In this document: positions 49,093 to 58,239 of the stretch, piece by piece | Layout: the number at the start of each line of letters is the position of its first letter | Position numbering within the stretch: the first letter of the stretch is position 1 | Origin: Monoplex corrugatus | Taxonomy: Eukaryota > Mollusca > Gastropoda > Littorinimorpha > Ranellidae | Assembly (NCBI GenBank): GCA_030674185.1 | Contig: CM060308.1 | Span: 40,869,357-40,933,356, forward strand | Length of the DNA stretch: 64,000 nt | Reading direction: 5' to 3' | Translations under genes and position numbers: made by a program | Notes under the pieces: model-generated | Database searches by the model: none | The model's input: the letters and a program-made list of their open reading frames with translations, nothing else | Told to the model about the DNA's origin: nothing

Positions 49093-52000
49093 TGTATGTG
49101 TGCGTGCGTGTGTGTGCGAGCGTGCGTGCCTGCGTGTGTGTCTGCTTCAGCGCTTAGATTTGATTTTATCAAGATTTTGCGCTATATAAATATTGTAATT
49201 ATTATTATTATTATCTGAAACCCAAAATACAGAACTTACATGAAAATCTCTGGCAAGAGGATTGGAACAACCATATAGACAACAGGTGTTTCCAAATCAC
49301 CCTAACTGTAAACAATTCCTACCATCTGTTCTTGTAAATTATGGGAAAGAGACATTATTTTGCAAATTAGACACAGGTCACACACATTCTACACATATAC
49401 TCATACCATTTAAGAAATGAAAAAGCACCATGATGCATATCTTGTGATAAGCCACTCAGCATCAAGCACTTTCTTATTGGATGCTTGGACTTTATGATGT
49501 GAGATATAAATACAGCAGGCCTTGTAAAGGCACTCTTAACAGATGTTCCCTCAGGCGTGATTTATTTAACAAGAGATCAGTAAATTTCACCTTATGTGAT
49601 ACAGGAAAGATTTTAAAGTGTATTTTAGAATTGAAAGGTTTGGTTTTTGAATGTTATCTTTTTAATTAAATTTGGAGTTGTTTTTGATGTGGTGTTAGCC
49701 GACTTTAGTGGTCAGTTGCACTGTAAGCAACATGAACTGAACTGAACTCATGAAAATGCCATCTAGTTTTATCCTTTTTTATTTTTTTTTTTTTTTTTTT
49801 TTAGAGACGATCTTCACAAGTGATGAAAAAGTGGCCTTTCACAACATTGATGCTGCCTTTCTAGTGGGAGCCATGCCCCGTAGAGCTGGAATGGAGCGTA
49901 AAGATCTGCTTGAAGCAAATGTCAAGATCTTCAAATCTCAGGGAGCAGCTTTGGACACTTGCGCTAAGAAAACAGTGAAGGTGGTGGTAGTGGGCAACCC
50001 AGCAAACACCAATGCCATGATCTGCAAGATGTATGCCCCAACTATCCCCAAAGAGAACTTCTCTTGTCTTACCAGGCTGGATCAAAATCGAGCACAGTCG
50101 CAGGTAGAAATATTGGAAATGTTAAAGGGAAAGGTAGTAATCAAGAAACTGGAAACACACGAAAAGAGAATAAGATGACATGTATTTATTTGATAAAATA
50201 AGATGCGTACAAATTTTTAGCTGACTAGCACTTTTCAGGCCAATGCAAGAGATGTCACAGCAACAAAATAGCAGTTATTTTTAATTTGAAAAAGATAACA
50301 GCTTCCTAAATGTTGTAGTCTTTTTTTATGTGAGGGAATGAAATCTCTCATTAATACTGTTTCTATAACATATTATTCCAGTTTACCTTATTTAGGCAAT
50401 AACAATCAATGGTTGGTCATGTAATCTGGTTAGGCTGAGTGCTGATGCCTTAAGATGTTACCTGGCTAGGCTACAATGCCAATACTGTTGTTCTGTGACT
50501 TTACTATGCCAGGTACTGATGTAGTATCATGTGACCTGGCTAGGCTACATGCTGGTGTCATACCATGTGGCCTGCCAGTAGCTAAGCTACATGCTGATAC
50601 CATTGTTCTGTAACTTTATTAATATGCCACGTACTGATGCATTATCATGTTACCTGGCTAGGCTACATGCTGATGTCATATCTTGTGGCCTGGCTAGGTA
50701 CACACCGATGTCATCTTGTGGCCTGGCTTGGCTACATGCTGATGTCATGTCATGTGGCCTGGCTAGGCTACTGCTGATGTCATATCATGTGGCCTGGCTA
50801 GGTACACACCTATGTCATATCTTGTGGCCTGGTTAGGCTACATGCTGATGTCATATCATGTAGCCTGGCTAGGCTACATGCTGATTTCATATTATGTCTG
50901 GCTAGGCTACATTCTGCTGTCATGTCCTGTGGCCTGGCTAGGCTACATGCTGATATCATGTGACCTGGCTAGGTACACACTGATGTCATGTCTTGTGGCC
51001 TGGCTTGGATTCATGCTGATGTCATAATTGTCATGTGACTTGGCTAGGTACACACTGATGTCATATCTTGTGGCCTGGCTAGGCTACATGCTGATGTCAT
51101 ATCATGTCTGGCTAGGCTACATCACTATCATCATCATCATCATCAAGTGCCTTGCCACATGGTATTGGTGATCGTGACCTTCCATCTGTTTCCATCCCTT
51201 GTTGCCGCAAGCACCTCTTCCACCCTCTGCAAAAGTCCGTCCAATATTTTCTCCCTGGGTCTACCTGGTGCTCTCTTTCCCTCCAGCTTTCACGTTGTGA
51301 CCAGGCGCTCCAGTTTCCCTTTCCTCATAAAATGACCTATAAACGTTGCCTGTCTTTTCCTAATCTTCCTTATGAATGATCTTCTTGAGTCTGCCTCCAT
51401 CAAGACTGTCTCGTTTGTTTTCTTTGCTGTCCATGGAACTCTCAACATTCTTCTTAGAAACCACATCTCGGCTGCCTCAATCTTGTTCTGACTGTTGTTG
51501 TATCATGTGGTCTGGCTAGACTACACACTGATGTCATGTGATGTGGTCTGGCTAGGCTATATTCTGATGTCATATCTTGTGGCCTGGCTAGGTTGCATGC
51601 TGATATCATATCATTTGACCTGGTTAGGCTACATGCTGATGTCATATCATATGGCCTGGCTAGGTACACACTGATGTCATATCATGTGATCTGGCTAGGC
51701 TACACACTGATGTCATATCATGTGGCTGGCTAGGTACACACTGATGTCATCATGTGATCTGGCTAGGCTACACACTGATGTCATATGTGGCCTGGCTAGG
51801 CTACACACTGATGTCATATCATGTGATCTGGCTAGGCTACACACTGATGTCATATCATGTGGCTGGCTAGGCTACACACTGATGTCATATCATGTGGCTG
51901 GCTAGGCTACACACTGATGTCATATCATGTGATCTGGCTAGGCTACATGCTGATGTCATATCATGTGGTCTGGCTAGGCTACACACTAATGTCATATCAT

Positions 52001-53372
52001 GTGGCTGGCTAGGCTACACACTGATGTCATATCATGTGGCTGGCTAGGCTACACACTGATGTCATATCATGTGGCAGGCTAGGCTACACACTGATGTCAT
52101 ATGTGGTCTGGCTAGGCTACACACTGATATCATATCATTTGGTCTGGCTAGGCTACATACCAATGTCATATGTGGTCTGGCTAGGCTACACACTGATGTC
52201 ATATGTGGTCTGGCTAGGCTACTTACTGATGTCATATCATGTGGTCTGGCTAGGCTACTTACTGATATCATACCATGTGGTCTGGCTAGGCTACACACTG
52301 ATATATCATGTGGTCTGGCCAGGCTACACACCAATGTCATATCTTGTGGCCTGGCTTGGTTGCACACTGATGCAATATCATGTGGCCTGGTGAGGCTACA
52401 TGCTGATGTCATTATGTGACCTGGCTAGTCTACACGCTGACGCTGTTGTTCTGTGATCTAGCTGAACCACATGCTGATATGATATCATGTGACTTGGTTT
52501 TCTTTAAGTCCACTTTCCTTGTTCTAACTCAGTTAAGCAGCATGTGTTTTGTTGGCTTACCTCACTTTGGTAGGCGTAGGTCTTGAGATGGGTTGACAGC
52601 TGACTGGGAGAACGTGTAGCTTCAGATAATAGCTGTCTTTGCTTTCCAATTTTAAAGAAAGACTGATTGGATATGAAAAGGTGGCCAGTCCGTATTTCGA
52701 AGTCAGCTGTTTTGATATAAAGATGTGATTACTATTTATTGAAGAAGCCAGCAGTTTTGTTGTTTAGTTATGTCAAAGCAAACTGTATTGGTACCATGAT
52801 GAAGACATCTAAGACAGAGTAAATAAAGAAAGATCAGTGAAACTTCAGCAGTCTTGCAATCTGTGTTTTGTTGATGCAGATAAAAACTGTTATTTTACTC
52901 CATTTTCTAATATACATGTACTACATTATTTTCCGTGAATGAACCAGTGCTGGGACAGGAGTAATGAGAATTTACACCACTACAATTCTTTCAACCCTTG
53001 TTTACCAAAGAATTTGTGCCTGTCTTGTTGCATCATTTAATGCATGCGTTCATATTCTCTTGTCATGTGTTTCTGTTTTTGGTGAGGATTTAAAGGAATT
53101 CATAGATGATTAAAACACAATTCCTACAGTAATCCTCTTGAAATTTTGTGTCAATCTGTATAATTGTGTAAGAAATGTTATCTTGTCAATGAAATTAAAG
53201 ACCATAGCTCAGAAAGCACTTATCAGGGACTGCAACAAAAAGTTACATTTTAGAGAGAATAGATATTTTTGTGCATATATTTATGAATACATAATTATGT
53301 ATTGACTGCACTACAGCACTTGTATAATGAAAGCCAAATTAAATGCTCACAAACATCACACATACACACACA

Positions 53373-53434
<62 letters not shown>

Positions 53435-56400
53435 TACACACACACACACACACATATGCACACACACACACATGCACACAAACGCACACACACTTGTGCA
53501 GGCACACACACTTTAGTTCATCTTATTTTATTTTGTTTTGATATAATTTGTTTTTAAATTTATTTTATGAGTGTAGATTGGTATCTGTTTCTGCCATATT
53601 TGAATAAAAGAAGACGAAAAGTCATTCATTCTCTGAGAATAAAACAATGAGTTGTACCACCCAAAACTTGGTACAGGGGTGATGGGTAATATGTCAATAA
53701 TCACAGGGAAAGGCCAGATGCTGGAGTGAAGCTTGTTACTGTATGAAAAAAACTGTTTTAAATATGACCCACAGAATCAACCAAAGTCGCTTGTGGTAGT
53801 GAACGGTGGTTGGCGACTAAAGTTGCCTATGGCAGCAAAGGAGTCCATGTAATTTTGTTATACATTCTGTTCATTCTATTTTATTTTTATATCACTTTTT
53901 GGTGTTCATTATGATCTTTTAAAAATATTTACTTCATGTTTTTTTTGTCAAACAATTGTACAGGTTGCCAACCGCCTTGGAGTGTCCAACAGCGATGTGA
54001 GCAATGTGATCATATGGGGAAATCATTCCAGCACACAGTTCCCAGATGTTCGTCATGCTACAGCCTTTATCAATGGCAAGATGGTGTCTGTTTCTGAAGC
54101 TGTCAAGGATGACAGCTACCTCAAGAATGAGTTTATCTCTGTAAGTGACAATCAGTCTGTTCACTCAGAAATTGAATGGAGAGATTAGCGTTAGTATCAA
54201 CATGGTTTCACTGGTGGTCACTGTTCCTTAAAGTAAATGATTATATTTGTGATTACTTTCGTGCTTGAGCGATGCCAGCTATCAGTCTGTACAAATGCAC
54301 TACATCTCAAAACCATACATATAAGTTCACTGTGCAGTCGTGAGCCCTCTGCAGTATTGTGTGTGCTGGGCCAGTGAAGTACACAGAGCTTGCCATATAA
54401 CAGATTAATGAGATCTCTTTATATCTACTTGTCTGTTCATGTAAATTGATGTTGCAACAATTTAAATAAATCAATCAACAAGAAGGCCATTGTATACCAG
54501 CCACATGTCAGAAATGATTTAGTTACTTCATGGTAAGCAACGTCAATTCCAGCAGAAGTCCAGTATATTTTATCTTCTGCAAAAATTAGTCATGTCATCT
54601 TGTGAGATTTTATTTGTTTTGAGTAAGTTTGAAGTGCTGAGATCCGTTACTTACATGCATGTTTAGGTTAGTTAATTACAAGTAGACATGGAATTCAGTA
54701 TGTAACTAGAGTTGGATTTTAAAGAATTATGTGTGGATAGTTTATCACTAAAAGAAACCAAGCATTAAACAGAGCAGTAAATTTGTACTAAATTGAACTG
54801 CGTGCAGACAGTACAGACTAGAGGTGCAGAAGTGATCAAGGCCCGCAAACTGTCCAGTGCCATGTCCGCTGCCAAAGCCACAGTCGACCACATGCGTGAC
54901 TGGTGGTTTGGAACTGAAGGGGTTAGTTGTTATGCTCTTCCTGTCCGTATTCTATATTCACAGTATCTTATGAAGGTTATCCAGTAAATAGCAAGAATGT
55001 TCTTAGAAATTAAAAAGTAATTGTTGATGTGCTTGAAAATTGTACACACACCTGGGTCAATCATTTGGTGATCTGATGACAAATTTACATGTGAATGTTG
55101 TGACTCATTTGTTATGGCATCGTATTGCGTACAGTCATTCCAAGCTTCATGATAATGTTTAGCTGAAGAACAGCGCGCTTAGATTAGAATTTGATTATGC
55201 AAAGGAAGTTCTGGCACAGATATATCAAAACCACAACAAGTTATGTGAGACACAAGCTCTTTCACAGGCTGCAGTTTATAGGTGGATGTCATTCTTTAAC
55301 AATGGACAACATGATGTTTAAGGCAAACATAGTCTGGGGAGACCAGTTGAAACTACTGACAAGAAAAATATTTTAAAAGTTAGAGAAATTTTTAACTCTC
55401 TGGTTAGGAGTGTCAGGATTTCCCGATCATGTCTCAACAGCGCTTGTCTACGAGCGTTGGAGAGATCTGACTTGAGGTTTGAAAATTCACGGGGCTTTCA
55501 GTATTTCTGTTAACCGAAACTAATAGCCAGAAATAGATTCTTTGGTCATTCTTAGCCTCGTTTCAGGCCATGAGGTCACTGTACTACGCAGTTAATATGA
55601 GAATTTTTCTCCTGACATATACATATGGTGTATATCAGGGGAACGGCAAGTGGCATAATCGTATGTAGCGAGTGAGTTAAATGAAGACAGGCAGTAACAT
55701 ATGAAGAGATCATTCTCGATTTGGTTTATTCTTGGATCAGTTGATATGATTTTATCAAGTAAGTCTGGAATGAGACATGTTGCAGCAAAGTGGATCATGC
55801 ACTGCCTTATTGAAGATCAAACATGAGCATCCAGCACTGTTGCAGAGATTTTGTTAAACAGGTACAAAAATGAGGATGACAGCTATTTAACCCTTTGATA
55901 CCTGCACCCTATCCACCGACTGCAAAAAATTAACCTTTTGACTCCTTCACCCTATCCACCAGCTTCCTGCAGGAAGCTGGTGGATAGGGTGAGGGAATCA
56001 AAGGGTTACTTTTTTGTTTTGCTAGCATGGTTGACAATGCAGGATACTGGTGGATAAGGTACAGGAGTCAAAGGGTTAAATCAGATGGATAGCTGCCCTC
56101 AGCACAACCTGGAGTAGAAGCTATGGGCCAGAATTATAGAGACAATCATCAGAGTGGCACACTTCCACCTCTTCAAGGCCCATGAAGTTCAGAAGAGAGG
56201 AAGGACAGATGATGATGATATATGCCTATGATAACAAGTGTGTATCAGCAGCACACGGCATCCAGTAGGACAAACTGTCTAGATTACTAAAGGATGTTTC
56301 TGATGTCAACACTAAGACCTGCTATCCAAAAGAAACATAAAACACTGTTAAATGCTTTGCCATTTATATCACATGTTAAATGCTTTGCCATTTATATCAC

Positions 56401-58024
56401 ATGTTAAATGCTTTGCCATTTATATCACATGACAAAATGTCTTGCCTCAAAGCTGAGGGGTTACATCATGTCAGTGGGATGCTCTGCCGCCCCCTGCGTG
56501 TTCTCCAACTATGAGCCCCCCAGACTTTGATGTGTTCCAAAGTTGAAAGAATGTCTCCATGTGTATATGTCTACAAGTTACATGATTTGGAGGTGAAGGT
56601 TACCAAGCAAGTACAATAAACTATATCAGTTTGGGTTGTCTAGCGGTGGGCATTTCGGACCTTCCAGATAGATGGAAATTGGTATTTCAGGAGAAAGAAT
56701 ATTACATTGAAGGAATATAGAAACGTACTGATCATTTTCTCCTGTTTTTAACATTTCTATAGACATATTCTTACTTTTTACTGGATGAACCTCATTGTGT
56801 GCATATTTATGAATTTGATCATTTCAAGTAATCAGAGCATTAATCACACGTTATGGTGATACAGTCGTCATTGTTCTGTCGTCAGTTTGAGCTACACCAC
56901 TCTTGAAAAATAAAGCAGATTTTGTCATCACCATCAACAGTATCATCATCATCAGATGAATCATCTCACATTATTATTTTCATTAATGTTATTATCATTA
57001 CTTTTTACAGTCATCTTTCTGTAAAGGACAAATGGGAAAAACACATCAAAGAGTTATAGAATAGACAATGCACAAACATTATGCAACTCAAAATAACATA
57101 CTGAAAATGAGAATCAGGAACAGTGTAATAAAAATACTCAGTGAAAAGGAACACCTTTCAACAAAGACAAGATGCAAACCTCATACTGTTGTCACTTCAC
57201 TCCTTCAAATAAATAAAATTAGAAGGCTTAACATATATCCAGCCCTATTTTCACATGTTTATGTATTATGATTAGTCTAAAAGTATTTGGTAAGGATAGA
57301 ATTCACTAGATGACATTTTAAATAATGTACATATTTTTCTAATGTGAATTTGTTAAAAAATGTATTGGTTTAACTTTGTGTACTCAGCATCTGTAGACAG
57401 TGCTTGGCAAACCAGGCCATTTTATCAGTCACGTCATGTGCCCTAAATAAAACAATTTCTACATTCAGTAGTAGTCATGTATAATTGTGCACTTTAATTT
57501 GATTTGTACATCAAGATTGGAACATTAATACTATTATTATTATCGTTATTAGTAATAGTATTATCATTATTATTATTATCACACATTTTTCTTTAAAGAT
57601 GACTCTCAAAAGTCCCTCTAGAAACATTTGGTATTGCCATAAATAGCGTTTTACTGTCTTTTTCATTGTTGCTAAAAGTACGCATAACACTCTTTACAAG
57701 GCACATTTTTTTTGCCAAGATCATTGTAATTATTTCACCATCAGTTTTTTTTTGTTTTGTTTTTCTTACTGTTATGAAATACTGACCAATTCATTAAAAC
57801 CATGTGTCTCACAGGACAAATGGGTGTCCATGGGGGTGTTTTCAACCGGTTTGTACGGGATCCCAGAAGGCATCATGTACAGTTATCCTGTGCGTATCAC
57901 AAATAAGCAGTGGCATGTAGTGGAGAATTTGGACATCAATGACTTTGCCCGAGAAAAGATGGACGTCTCAGCCAAGGAGCTGTGCGAGGAGAGAGACGCA
58001 GCTGTTGACTTTTGTAGCCACTGA
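32728..58024 (+). CDS. MDH1: Cytosolic malate dehydrogenase, 7 exons
   Basis: Interconverts malate and oxaloacetate with NAD(H) in the cytosol, the cytosolic arm of the malate-aspartate shuttle. Spliced length is about 332 residues (human 334). Diagnostic motifs in order: [13 protein letters not shown] (NAD-binding loop), [15 protein letters not shown] (mobile substrate loop with the arginine pair), [21 protein letters not shown] (catalytic Asp and substrate Arg), [14 protein letters not shown] (catalytic His), then [14 protein letters not shown]. All junction phases agree and no stop interrupts. The large introns carry LINEs, minisatellites and MITE-like elements. It is oriented away from WDPCP. 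Confidence 0.96.
33133..33153 (+). repeat. Left arm of a 21-bp inverted match (partner 39757-39777)
   Basis: GGGTGCAAAAGTAGGTATAC and one more base match the complement of 39757-39777 exactly. Flanks share ACAGG and ACAGT-like bases. Confidence 0.85.
33188..34390 (-). mobile_element. 5'-truncated L2/CR1-type LINE copy in MDH1 intron 1
   Basis: Same family as the 26.8-kb element. The reverse transcriptase C-terminal half is open on the minus strand ([34 protein letters not shown], to LKTHLFSSA at 33478). The 3' UTR contains a CA repeat (33297-33339) and ends in (ATT)n at 33188-33210. It lies about 410 bp downstream of MDH1 exon 1. Confidence 0.93.
34391..35080. other. MDH1 intron 1, no gene recognised
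   Basis: No recognisable coding or repeat structure; a 104-codon plus frame at 34551 has no family signature. Confidence 0.45.
35081..35272. mobile_element. TTAA palindromic element, copy 2
   Basis: Starts TTAACCCTTCAACTCCTGCA and ends GGAGTCAAAGGGTTAA. The inner arms CACCCCATCCACCAG and CTGGTGGATAGGTTGAGG form a hairpin. Confidence 0.88.
35609..35863 (-). CDS. Hypothetical small hydrophobic protein or exon
   Basis: 84 codons beginning at AAAATGGCGACG, a good start context. Three hydrophobic stretches are visible ([34 protein letters not shown]). The stop TAG is followed six bases later by a strong donor GAAG/GTAAGT. It could be a short gene, a 5' exon or an element-encoded relic. No family recognised. 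Confidence 0.3.
   Translation of the reverse strand: MATPSKRALLLQRIVIITLLLHLCENKAVFVLLYLLVIPRTCDYLDFWITWSRMGVSLTLCVGLLSAAIKNFFPRAKTLPHFTF
36041..36158. repeat. 44-bp tandem repeat, 2.7 copies
   Basis: Units start at 36041, 36085 and 36129, each carrying GCAGCGGAATATCCGCTGTC followed by ACGTCT. The GCGGAATATCCGC core is nearly self-complementary. Confidence 0.9.
36200..36355. repeat. Imperfect inverted repeat, 34-bp arms
   Basis: Arms 36200-36233 and 36322-36355 match at 28 of 34 positions (core GCGAAACaCCATACT and ACTGCAA). The loop is 88 bp. It could be a foldback element remnant. Confidence 0.75.
36631..39592. repeat. 30-bp minisatellite, about 98 copies, MDH1 intron 1
   Basis: Unit: GGTGGATGGCACCATCATCA then GATTTACCCA. 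Variants differ at a few fixed positions (CATCATCTG, GGCGCC, GGCAAAATC, GGATCACGCC, TCAACAG). As 30 is divisible by three, several frames on both strands stay open for hundreds of codons (for instance [10 protein letters not shown] on plus and [10 protein letters not shown] on minus). These are by-products of the repeat, not good gene candidates. Confidence 0.97.
39593..40079. other. MDH1 intron 1, no gene recognised
   Basis: Includes the right arm of the 21-bp inverted match (39757-39777). Otherwise nothing recognisable. Confidence 0.5.
40690..41018. repeat. (GT)n and (CA)n microsatellites with AT-rich palindrome
   Basis: GT run 40690-40745, then TATATATATAATATATAGAGAG and CA run 40940-41018 ending in TATATATATA. 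Confidence 0.96.
41061..41280. repeat. Tandem repeat, three units of about 70 bp ending in poly-C
   Basis: Each unit begins CTTACATTATGATTAATGTC, contains GTGATTCCTTGTTCTCTTAT and ends in a run of 12 to 20 C. Poly-C lengths are likely inaccurate. Confidence 0.93.
42441..43736 (+). CDS. RLE-LINE ORF C-terminal part: zinc knuckle plus restriction-like endonuclease
   Basis: 431-residue frame; the homologous part starts near 42545 ([20 protein letters not shown]). CCHC knuckle at residues about 210-226. The endonuclease motif with PD and E follows at about 315-340. A basic tail ([18 protein letters not shown]) ends the protein. In this LINE class the endonuclease nicks a DNA target during retrotransposition. 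The reverse transcriptase is lost by truncation, so the copy is not autonomous. Confidence 0.85.
   Translation: MTFAPAQSKQWKPKSTNTQENGSVSHLVSLMLHSTSRQAMLKLPLKSIVEEYKVGKARLLSMLEESEDNIVRSVHPKLRTGRKWKVQEAVNNAKRNLSIKEIIGHTQTNRQGLGATKMQWWSKAKGKEKRDMIIQELKEEEDVKRVQKAVQQGQQGQWTTWDSALQRSLSWNDMWHMAPLRISFLLRSVYDLLPSNANLVKWGKADDPACPLCQKKQTVEHVLSSCKVALAQGRYTWRHNQVLKVITDVVSEKIMTPNAPIAMTTFYKAGGKQVWPESAMTTSTLPKGLLDGAVDWECTADLPEWRNYPDVISKTGMRPDIALHSDSSKQVILIELTVPYESRMEEAHIYKTEKYAGLASTLKKAGLRVKIFAIEVGARGFVGTSAYDLMKQLAISGKKRTRALKAMAEAAERSSSWIWARRNEKSELHKD
43757..43838 (+). other. tRNA-like segment in LINE 3' UTR
   Basis: Starts GCCCCGTTAGCACATTGGTA (A-box-like) and has AGGTTCGATCCCCGG (T-arm and B-box). CCCC at its start can pair with GGGG at its end. 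The anticodon arm is poor, so a working tRNA is unlikely. Poly-A follows. Confidence 0.65.
44155..44345 (+). other. tRNA-Ile(AAT)-like pseudogene and a second tRNA-like head
   Basis: 44163-44225 has TAGCTCAGTTATTTAGAACG, GCTAATAATGC (anticodon AAT) and GGGTTCAATCG. Stems are imperfect. 44262-44325 has GGTTGGCTCTGCTGATAGAG and GGTTTCAGCCCC. Both look like SINE or tRNA relics in MDH1 intron 1. Confidence 0.6.
44346..44840. other. MDH1 intron 1 end, nothing recognised
   Basis: No repeat or gene identified. The sequence runs into the pyrimidine-poor acceptor GTATGTTTCAG of exon 2. Confidence 0.5.
44841..44939 (+). CDS. MDH1: MDH1 exon 2
   Basis: Thirty-three codons: [20 protein letters not shown] then [13 protein letters not shown]. 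It holds the dinucleotide-binding glycine motif. Acceptor TTTCAG, donor GTGTGT. Confidence 0.97.
45366..45462 (+). CDS. MDH1: MDH1 exon 3
   Basis: [20 protein letters not shown] then [12 protein letters not shown] plus one base. LLDI holds the Asp that binds the NAD ribose in this family. Acceptor GTTAACAG, donor GTATGT. Confidence 0.96.
45685..45905 (+). mobile_element. SINE-like fragment
   Basis: GGGCTTGGTAGGCATAGAG with a following TTGAGTTTGAGT resembles a decayed tRNA head. The downstream GGAGGTGGGCACCATCTTC and AGTTGAGGTTTCTACCACCT recall tRNA-SINE bodies common in molluscs. Low certainty. Confidence 0.4.
46176..46364. mobile_element. TTAA palindromic element, copy 3
   Basis: Starts TTAAGACTTGTACTCATGCA and ends GGAGTCAAAAGGGTTAA. 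The inner hairpin AGCTTCCTGCAGGAAGCT is intact. Confidence 0.9.
46700..48300 (+). pseudogene. Degenerate LINE, split by a TTAA element
   Basis: [20 protein letters not shown] and a tandem second copy [19 protein letters not shown] lie left of the insertion. [38 protein letters not shown] and [16 protein letters not shown] lie right of it. These match the C-terminal half of a jockey/I-type reverse transcriptase. Several stops follow. Confidence 0.8.
46866..47530. mobile_element. TTAA-target element (657 bp between TTAA copies)
   Basis: TTAA at 46866-46869 and 47527-47530. Ends CTCTTTCACCGCCA and TGGCAGGAAAAGAG are imperfect inverted repeats. Removing one TTAA plus the element restores the host LINE frame (CATCTTAAAACCTCC, HLKTS). 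TTAA targeting is the hallmark of piggyBac transposases. No transposase is encoded. Confidence 0.85.
48517..49214 (+). mobile_element. 5'-truncated L2/CR1-type LINE copy in MDH1 intron 3
   Basis: Begins [20 protein letters not shown] and ends LKTHLFSPA at 48894, in one open frame. The 3' UTR has a GT microsatellite (49058-49140) and ends GCGCTATATAAATATTG plus (ATT)n. Nearly identical to 30.34-31.02 kb. Confidence 0.94.
49215..49804. other. MDH1 intron 3 end, poly-T before acceptor
   Basis: No element recognised; a 25-base T-rich tract precedes the exon 4 acceptor. Confidence 0.6.
49805..50103 (+). CDS. MDH1: MDH1 exon 4
   Basis: 299 bp. Reads [20 protein letters not shown], then [40 protein letters not shown] and [18 protein letters not shown]. 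It holds the substrate loop arginines and the catalytic aspartate. Acceptor is a long T tract then TTTAG; donor GTAGAA. Confidence 0.97.
50400..52510. repeat. About 35-bp minisatellite in MDH1 intron 4, two blocks
   Basis: Unit: CTGGCTAGGCTACACACTGA then TGTCATATCATGTGG, with length variants of 31 to 37 bp. Blocks 50400-51120 and 51490-52510 are separated by a LINE fragment. The right block is more regular. Confidence 0.95.
51122..51490 (-). mobile_element. LINE 3' fragment inserted in the minisatellite
   Basis: The minus strand reads [39 protein letters not shown] and [19 protein letters not shown], the C-terminal tail of a LINE polyprotein. The tail is (ATG)n at 51130-51145. Only the last 100 or so codons are present. 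Confidence 0.85.
52511..53350. other. MDH1 intron 4, no gene recognised
   Basis: A/T-rich sequence without recognisable features. Confidence 0.5.
53360..53505. repeat. (CA)n microsatellite
   Basis: CA run with CTTACA, ATATGCA and AACGCA interruptions. Confidence 0.96.
53964..54140 (+). CDS. MDH1: MDH1 exon 5
   Basis: Fifty-nine codons, from [20 protein letters not shown] through HSSTQFPDV to [12 protein letters not shown]. The His of GNHSST is the catalytic proton acceptor. Acceptor TGTACAG, donor GTAAGT. Confidence 0.97.
54808..54921 (+). CDS. MDH1: MDH1 exon 6
   Basis: Thirty-eight codons: [20 protein letters not shown] then [18 protein letters not shown]. Acceptor CGTGCAG, donor GTTAGT. 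Confidence 0.97.
54965..55445 (+). pseudogene. mariner-like transposon remnant, copy 2
   Basis: Codes, with a stop, for [46 protein letters not shown] and [17 protein letters not shown]. This is the helix-turn-helix N-terminal pattern of mariner-type transposases (RW...F..G, GRP). The catalytic DDD part is absent. The 5' part matches 24829-25065. Confidence 0.65.
55446..55886. other. MDH1 intron 6, no gene recognised
   Basis: No recognisable feature. Confidence 0.5.
55887..56079. mobile_element. TTAA palindromic element, copy 4
   Basis: Starts TTAACCCTTTGATACCTGCA and ends CAGGAGTCAAAGGGTTAA. The inner palindrome (CACCCTATCCACCAGC, TTCCTGCAGGAA and its complement) is nearly perfect. Confidence 0.93.
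56347..56430. repeat. 28-bp tandem repeat, three copies
   Basis: TGTTAAATGCTTTGCCATTT then ATATCACA, repeated with no mismatch. Confidence 0.95.
56431..57814. other. MDH1 intron 6, no gene recognised
   Basis: A/T-rich; short ATT/ATC repeats at 56930-57000 and 57530-57590. No coding remnant recognised. Confidence 0.5.
57815..58024 (+). CDS. MDH1: MDH1 exon 7 (last coding exon)
   Basis: [20 protein letters not shown] through [17 protein letters not shown] to AAVDFCSH and TGA at 58022-58024. Acceptor GTGTCTCACAG. The C-terminus is of the family's usual length. Confidence 0.97.
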   Translation, partial: DKWVSMGVFSTGLYGIPEGIMYSYPVRITNKQWHVVENLDINDFAREKMDVSAKELCEERDAAVDFCSH

Positions 58025-58239
58025 CTGGCTGCACGACTGTAGCTAGGAGCCCAGATCAAAGTGTAAAGTTGTAATTTGCATTCAGAGTATATACATGTAA
58101 CTCATATTAGGACACAGATTATAATGCTTGGTACTTAGGAACAGTTGACATAGTGGGTTTTCTTCTTCAGTGATATCCTTTGTTATAATAGTCCATTTCA
58201 TATTATATTCTTGTTGTTTTTTTGCACAGTGAAATGTCA

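Noticed and set aside
49750..50178. Taking 49750-50178 as a single-exon gene
   Set aside because: Only 49805-50103 matches MDH1 and is bounded by proper splice sites; the rest is intron read-through.
50591..52419. Frames with WLGYTLMSY or LARLHTDVI repeats
   Set aside because: Translations of the 35-bp minisatellite.
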